Under the pieces are notes generated by a model, which saw only the letters and a program-made list of their open reading frames with translations, had not been told where the DNA came from and searched no databases. A program made the translations under genes and the position numbers. 64,000 nucleotides of DNA from Actinoplanes ianthinogenes. Its GTDB lineage: Bacteria; Actinomycetota; Actinomycetes; Mycobacteriales; Micromonosporaceae. How positions within the stretch are numbered: position 1 is the stretch's first letter; the number at the start of each line of letters is the position of its first letter. Shown here piece by piece: positions 60,561 to 64,000 of the stretch. The stretch is from contig NZ_AP023356.1 of the NCBI RefSeq assembly GCF_018324205.1, positions 4,295,501 through 4,359,500 of the forward strand, written 5' to 3'.

Positions 60561-60658
60561 TAGCCACGGGAGAGGGCTGCTGCGGGTGAAACGGCCCGAG
60601 AACGTACGAAATCGGGATTTGGGGTTGAGGCAGCGATCTCGGACCTTGAGGGAACCGC

Positions 60659-61837
60659 TTACGCGCACTCGCCTGTTTTGACGCCCTGGGTGCTCTCGCG
60701 GCCGAGCTTGGCGACCGGGGCGGCTTCGGCCGCGGTCAGGGCGAATCCGACATTCTTGTCGTCGGCCGCGGCTGCGAAGATCACGCCGAGCACGTCGCCG
60801 GTCGGTGAGATCAGTGGGCCGCCCGAGTTGCCGCTGCGGACCAGGGACTTGATCGTGTAGATCTGGCGGGTCACGTCGCCCGACTCGTAGATGTCCGGGC
60901 CGGTGATCGGGCCGACGTCGCGGACCCGGGCGGACTGGGCGTTGTAGGGACCGTCCTGCGGGTAACCCAGCACGATCGCGCTGGCGCCGCTCGCCGCCGA
61001 CTTGGACACGAAGGACATGGCCGGCGCGGTCAGGCCGGGGACCCGGATGACCGCGAGGTCGCGTTTCGGGTCGTAGACGACGACGGTGCCCTCCAACTGG
61101 CCACGGGAGGTCTCGACGACCACCTCGCGGGTGCCGGCCACCACGTGGGCGTTGGTCATCACCCGCTCGTCGGCGTAGACGAAGCCGGTGCCCTCGATCC
61201 GCCGGGAGCAGCTGGGGGCCGCGCCGAGGACTTTGAGCACGGATTTCTTGGAGGTCTGCACGATCCGCGAATTCCGCAACGCGGGGTCGGGCTCGGCGAC
61301 CTCCTTGGCCTCGGTGCGGGCCAGGCCGCCGAACACGTCCGGGAAGCCACTGGTGTCCAGGGTGTCCCGGAGCGCCGAGGAGAGCGCCTGCGCCTGGTCG
61401 GGCATCAGCCCGTTGATGCCGCCGAGGATGGCACTGCTGCGGACGGCCTTGTTGATCGCCGGGAACGGCGTCGAGCCCATCGGGACGGCGACCAGCCAGG
61501 CTGCCAGCAGCACCGCGACCACCGAGACGACCGCGCCGCCGGCGTCGTCGAGATGCTGGAGCGGCCGGTTGAAGATGGCCCGGCGCAGGCTGGTGCCGAG
61601 CCAACCGGCCAGGGTCTGGCCGAGCACGGCGAGAGCGAGGATCACGGCGAGCGCGACGATCAGCCGGACCGTGCCGTCGGCGAACTGTTTCGCCACCAGC
61701 GGGCCGAGTTGCAGCCCGATCAGCACCCCGCTGAAGAAGCCGCCGAGCGACAGCGCGCCGATCACGAATCCCTGCCGATAGCCGCTGATCGCGAAGAGCA
61801 GCATCAGCACGATCAGGATGACATCGACCACGGGCAC
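60659..61837 (-). CDS. marP: MarP-type membrane serine protease
   Basis: A 392-residue protein: four membrane helices of CvpA type (about 1-120) and a periplasmic chymotrypsin-like protease with catalytic His in TNAHVVAG (near 229), Asp in KRDLAVIR (near 259) and Ser in SGNSGGPL (near 335). Cys in APSCSRR and the final TGECA match the disulfide that activates M. tuberculosis MarP under oxidation. MarP protects against acid and oxidative stress in mycobacteria. It ends the marP-Nudix-TlpA-nth group, all on the minus strand, 28 bases after the Nudix stop. Confidence 0.9.
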   Translation of the reverse strand: MPVVDVILIVLMLLFAISGYRQGFVIGALSLGGFFSGVLIGLQLGPLVAKQFADGTVRLIVALAVILALAVLGQTLAGWLGTSLRRAIFNRPLQHLDDAGGAVVSVVAVLLAAWLVAVPMGSTPFPAINKAVRSSAILGGINGLMPDQAQALSSALRDTLDTSGFPDVFGGLARTEAKEVAEPDPALRNSRIVQTSKKSVLKVLGAAPSCSRRIEGTGFVYADERVMTNAHVVAGTREVVVETSRGQLEGTVVVYDPKRDLAVIRVPGLTAPAMSFVSKSAASGASAIVLGYPQDGPYNAQSARVRDVGPITGPDIYESGDVTRQIYTIKSLVRSGNSGGPLISPTGDVLGVIFAAAADDKNVGFALTAAEAAPVAKLGRESTQGVKTGECA

Positions 61838-61864
61838 TCACTCAACATAGAAGTCAGGCGCACG

Positions 61865-62593
61865 TCACGGCACCACCTCGTCCGGGGCGCCGCCGCGCGC
61901 GGCCGGCACCGGGGCCGCGGCGTCGGGCAACTCCACCACACGTCCCGGCTCCCACGGTCGCGCCCAGCCCGCCATGTCCAGCAGCACCGAGATCACCCCC
62001 GCGGTGAAACCCCAGACGAGCATGCCGCGGACCTGGAAGGCCGGTCCGATCCAGCCGCTGGGGTGTCGCACCCGGATACGGTTCGCGGGGTCGGCGAGTT
62101 CATCGATCGGCAGCCGGGCCACGTGGGCGACCTCGGTGACCTGCCGCGGCCGGACCGGGTGTGGCCGACGCCACCAGGCCAGCACCGGGGTGACCGAGAA
62201 CCGGCTGACCGGGATCCACAGCTCGGGCAGCAGGGCCAGGGCCTCGGCGCTGGCCGCCGACAGCCCGACCTCCTCGTCGGCCTCGCGCAGCGCGGTGGCG
62301 ACCGCGTCGGCGTCCTCCGGGTCGGTGGCGCCGCCCGGGAAGGCCGGCTGGCCGGCGTGGTTGCGCATGGTCGCGGCGCGTTGCAGGACCAGCAGATCGG
62401 GGCCGCCCGGAGTGTCCGCGGCCGGCGGGCTCTCGCCGAGCAGCACCAGCACCGCGCTGGAGCGGCCGCCGGCGCCGACGGGCTGGCGCAGCGTGCTGAA
62501 GTCCTCGGTGCGGCACTGGGCGACGCGGGTCAGTAGCGGCTCGAACCAGGGCGGGAGATCGGCCGGCCGGTTCAGCACCACCCCACGGCTCAT
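61865..62593 (-). CDS. Nudix hydrolase, probable CoA pyrophosphatase
   Basis: A 242-residue Nudix protein with the full signature G-x5-E-x7-REAxEE-xG (from GGATDPEDADAV to READEEVGL, about residues 94-118) and LLVLQRAATMRNHAGQPAFPGG, which belongs to the NudL/CoA-diphosphatase subgroup. The ATG at 62593 overlaps the TlpA-like stop as ATGA. Counterpart of Rv3672c by order. A 30-residue Ala/Pro tail ends the protein. Confidence 0.88.
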   Translation of the reverse strand: MSRGVVLNRPADLPPWFEPLLTRVAQCRTEDFSTLRQPVGAGGRSSAVLVLLGESPPAADTPGGPDLLVLQRAATMRNHAGQPAFPGGATDPEDADAVATALREADEEVGLSAASAEALALLPELWIPVSRFSVTPVLAWWRRPHPVRPRQVTEVAHVARLPIDELADPANRIRVRHPSGWIGPAFQVRGMLVWGFTAGVISVLLDMAGWARPWEPGRVVELPDAAAPVPAARGGAPDEVVP

Positions 62594-63135
62594 TGCGGCA
62601 CCGTGACGCCGGTGTGTTTCTTGACCAGGTCGGCCAGCTCGGCGGCGTCCATCGGCAGGCGGTGCAGGTAGTACTTGCCGGTGGCGTCGACAAAGACCGT
62701 GTTCGGCAGGTTGACCGCGCCGAGGGCGGCGATCAGTCTCTGATCCGGGTCGAACAGGGTGGGCAGGCTGACCCCGTGGTCGGCGCCGAACGACGCCGCC
62801 GCGTCCCGGGTGTCGCCGCTGTCCACCCCGAGCACGGTCAGCTTGCCGGCGGTCTTGTCGGCGAGCTGCTGGACGACCGGCAGCTCCTCGCGGCACGGTC
62901 CGCAGAAGGACGACCAGATGTTGATCACCGCGGGGCCGCGCAGGGCGGGCAGGCTCACCGGCGTGCCACCGGTGAAGCAGTCGAGCGTGACGTCCGGCAG
63001 CTCGGTGCCGCCGTCGGCGGGCGCGGCGCAGGCCGCGAACGGGGACGGGGTCTCGGCATCGGCCGGGGAGGCGGCGGCGGTGCACCCGGCGAGCAGCAGC
63101 ACGGTCGCCGCGGCCGGCAGGAGGGTGCTCCTCAC
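62590..63135 (-). CDS. TlpA/ResA-like thioredoxin-fold lipoprotein
   Basis: A 181-residue exported protein: signal with lipobox LLLAGC (Cys18), then a thioredoxin fold with the redox pair CGPC in WSSFCGPCREELPVV (near 80) and the cis-Pro in VNLPNTVFVD. It probably reduces or oxidises thiols outside the membrane, for example in cytochrome c or MarP maturation. GTG 63135 overlaps the nth stop by four bases (GTGA). Counterpart of Rv3673c. Confidence 0.87.
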   Translation of the reverse strand: MRSTLLPAAATVLLLAGCTAAASPADAETPSPFAACAAPADGGTELPDVTLDCFTGGTPVSLPALRGPAVINIWSSFCGPCREELPVVQQLADKTAGKLTVLGVDSGDTRDAAASFGADHGVSLPTLFDPDQRLIAALGAVNLPNTVFVDATGKYYLHRLPMDAAELADLVKKHTGVTVPQ

Positions 63136-63998
63136 GGCTCCTCCGGGGCGAGCGCGGCCGCGGCCGGCACCAGGTCCGGGTCGACGCCGGCGGCGGCCGC
63201 CAGGTCGCGGGCCCGGGGCCCCTTGAGCAGTTTCGCCGCGGGGGCCGCCTCGGTCGGGCCGGTCCCGTACGACGGGCAGGTGGCGGCCAGCGTGCACGCC
63301 CCGCACGCGGGCTTGCGAGCGTGGCAGACCCGCCGCCCGTGGAAGATCACCCGGTGCGACAGCATCGTCCAGTCGCGTTTCTCGATCAGGTCGGCGACCA
63401 GGAACTCGATCTTGACGGGATCGTCCTCCTGGACCCACCCGAACCGATTGGTGAGCCGCCGGAAGTGGGTGTCCACGGTGATCCCGGGAACGTCGAACGC
63501 GTTGCCCAGAATGACGTTGGCGGTTTTACGCCCGATTCCTGGCAATTTGACCAATTGATCCAGTTTCTGGGGAAGCCGGCCGTCGTATTCCGCCAGCAGC
63601 GTCTGCCCCAGTTTGATCAGAGAATCGGTCTTGGCCCGGAAGAAGCCGGTGGGCCGGAGCAACTCCTCCATCTCGGCCCGGTCGGCGGCGGCGTAGTCGG
63701 CGGCCGTCCGGAATTTCGCGAACAGCCGGGGCGTCACCTGGTTGACCCGGACGTCGGTGGTCTGCGCGGAGAGGATGGTCGCCACGGCCAACTCGAGCGG
63801 CGTGGTGAAGTCGAGCTCGCAGTGCGCGTCCGGATGCGTGTCGGCGAGCAGCCGGGCCATCTTGCGGGCCCGGCGTTTCCGCCCGATCGGCGTCTCCCCC
63901 GCGAAGCGCTTCATCGACCGCTCCAGCACGGCTGTCCCGGGGTCGGCGGGCGCGGCGCGGGGTGGGGTCACCGGTAAAGAGTACGTCGGCCCACCCAC
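63132..63998 (-). CDS. nth: Endonuclease III
   Basis: A 288-residue (as drawn) base-excision glycosylase/AP lyase for oxidised pyrimidines. Seen: ATILSAQTTDVRVNQVTP, the helix-hairpin-helix with catalytic Lys in LPGIGRKTANVI, catalytic Asp in TVDTHFRR, and the 4Fe-4S pattern C-x6-C-x2-C-x5-C (CHARKPACGACTLAATC). The true start is uncertain: GTG 63998 is at the edge of the window; ATG 63914 (MKRFAGETP) gives 260 residues and is more like the family. A 40-residue Ala-rich tail follows the cluster. Confidence 0.94.
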   Translation of the reverse strand: MGGPTYSLPVTPPRAAPADPGTAVLERSMKRFAGETPIGRKRRARKMARLLADTHPDAHCELDFTTPLELAVATILSAQTTDVRVNQVTPRLFAKFRTAADYAAADRAEMEELLRPTGFFRAKTDSLIKLGQTLLAEYDGRLPQKLDQLVKLPGIGRKTANVILGNAFDVPGITVDTHFRRLTNRFGWVQEDDPVKIEFLVADLIEKRDWTMLSHRVIFHGRRVCHARKPACGACTLAATCPSYGTGPTEAAPAAKLLKGPRARDLAAAAGVDPDLVPAAAALAPEEP

Positions 63999-64000
63999 AC

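Noticed and set aside
59894..61841. Minus-strand frames across the second repeat locus and into marP
   Set aside because: They cross the repeats or mirror marP in another frame and have no support.

Overview
The window is high-GC actinobacterial chromosome, most likely from a Micromonosporaceae such as Actinoplanes. The evidence is the GC bias at third codon positions, very frequent GTG starts, 4-base GTGA/ATGA gene overlaps, and a backbone gene order that matches the Mycobacterium tuberculosis stretch Rv3589-Rv3628 (mutY, clpC1, lsr2, lysS, coaX, panD, panC, DUF2520, DUF3180, folK, folB, folP, folE, ftsH, hpt, tilS, metalloprotease, dacB, ppa; recalled from memory). All functions are inferred by reading translated sequence; no search was run.

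Layout. 0-5 kb: tail of a sortase-anchored surface protein, then def, an ACT-domain regulator, mutY and small conserved genes. 5-16.6 kb: clpC, lsr2, lysS, then genes for NAD and CoA precursors (coaX, nadC, nadB, panD, panC and a DUF2520 dehydrogenase), mostly on the minus strand. 16.6-20.2 kb: two non-coding tandem-repeat arrays flanking a MidA/NDUFAF7-type methyltransferase that precedes a stand-alone nuoD. 20.2-27.6 kb: a repeat-rich membrane protein, a glycine-betaine-type ABC transporter whose binding protein looks circularly permuted, and membrane genes. 27.7-30.0 kb: DUF3180-folK-folB-folP.

30.0-44.6 kb is the accessory part. About 14.5 kb, mostly on the opposite strand, separates folP from folE, which are neighbours in many actinobacteria. 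It holds (a) a Gram-positive type IV secretion/conjugation-like operon (two small membrane proteins, VirB4-like ATPase, polytopic VirB6-like protein, VirB8/TcpC-like protein, transglycosylase-M23 hydrolase) with no relaxase or integrase, (b) low-GC segments rich in TTA codons, (c) a three-gene FtsK-like ATPase operon, and (d) a decayed ISL3-family transposase next to folE.

44.6-52.8 kb returns to the backbone: folE (probably a CTG start), ftsH, hpt, tilS, a zinc metalloprotease, dacB and divergent ppa. 52.9-59.6 kb is a minimal type VII secretion set (eccD, eccC, mycP). 59.6-60.6 kb is a second non-coding repeat locus with palindromes of the same family as at 17 kb. 60.7-64 kb is the conserved marP, Nudix CoA pyrophosphatase, TlpA-like lipoprotein and nth group.
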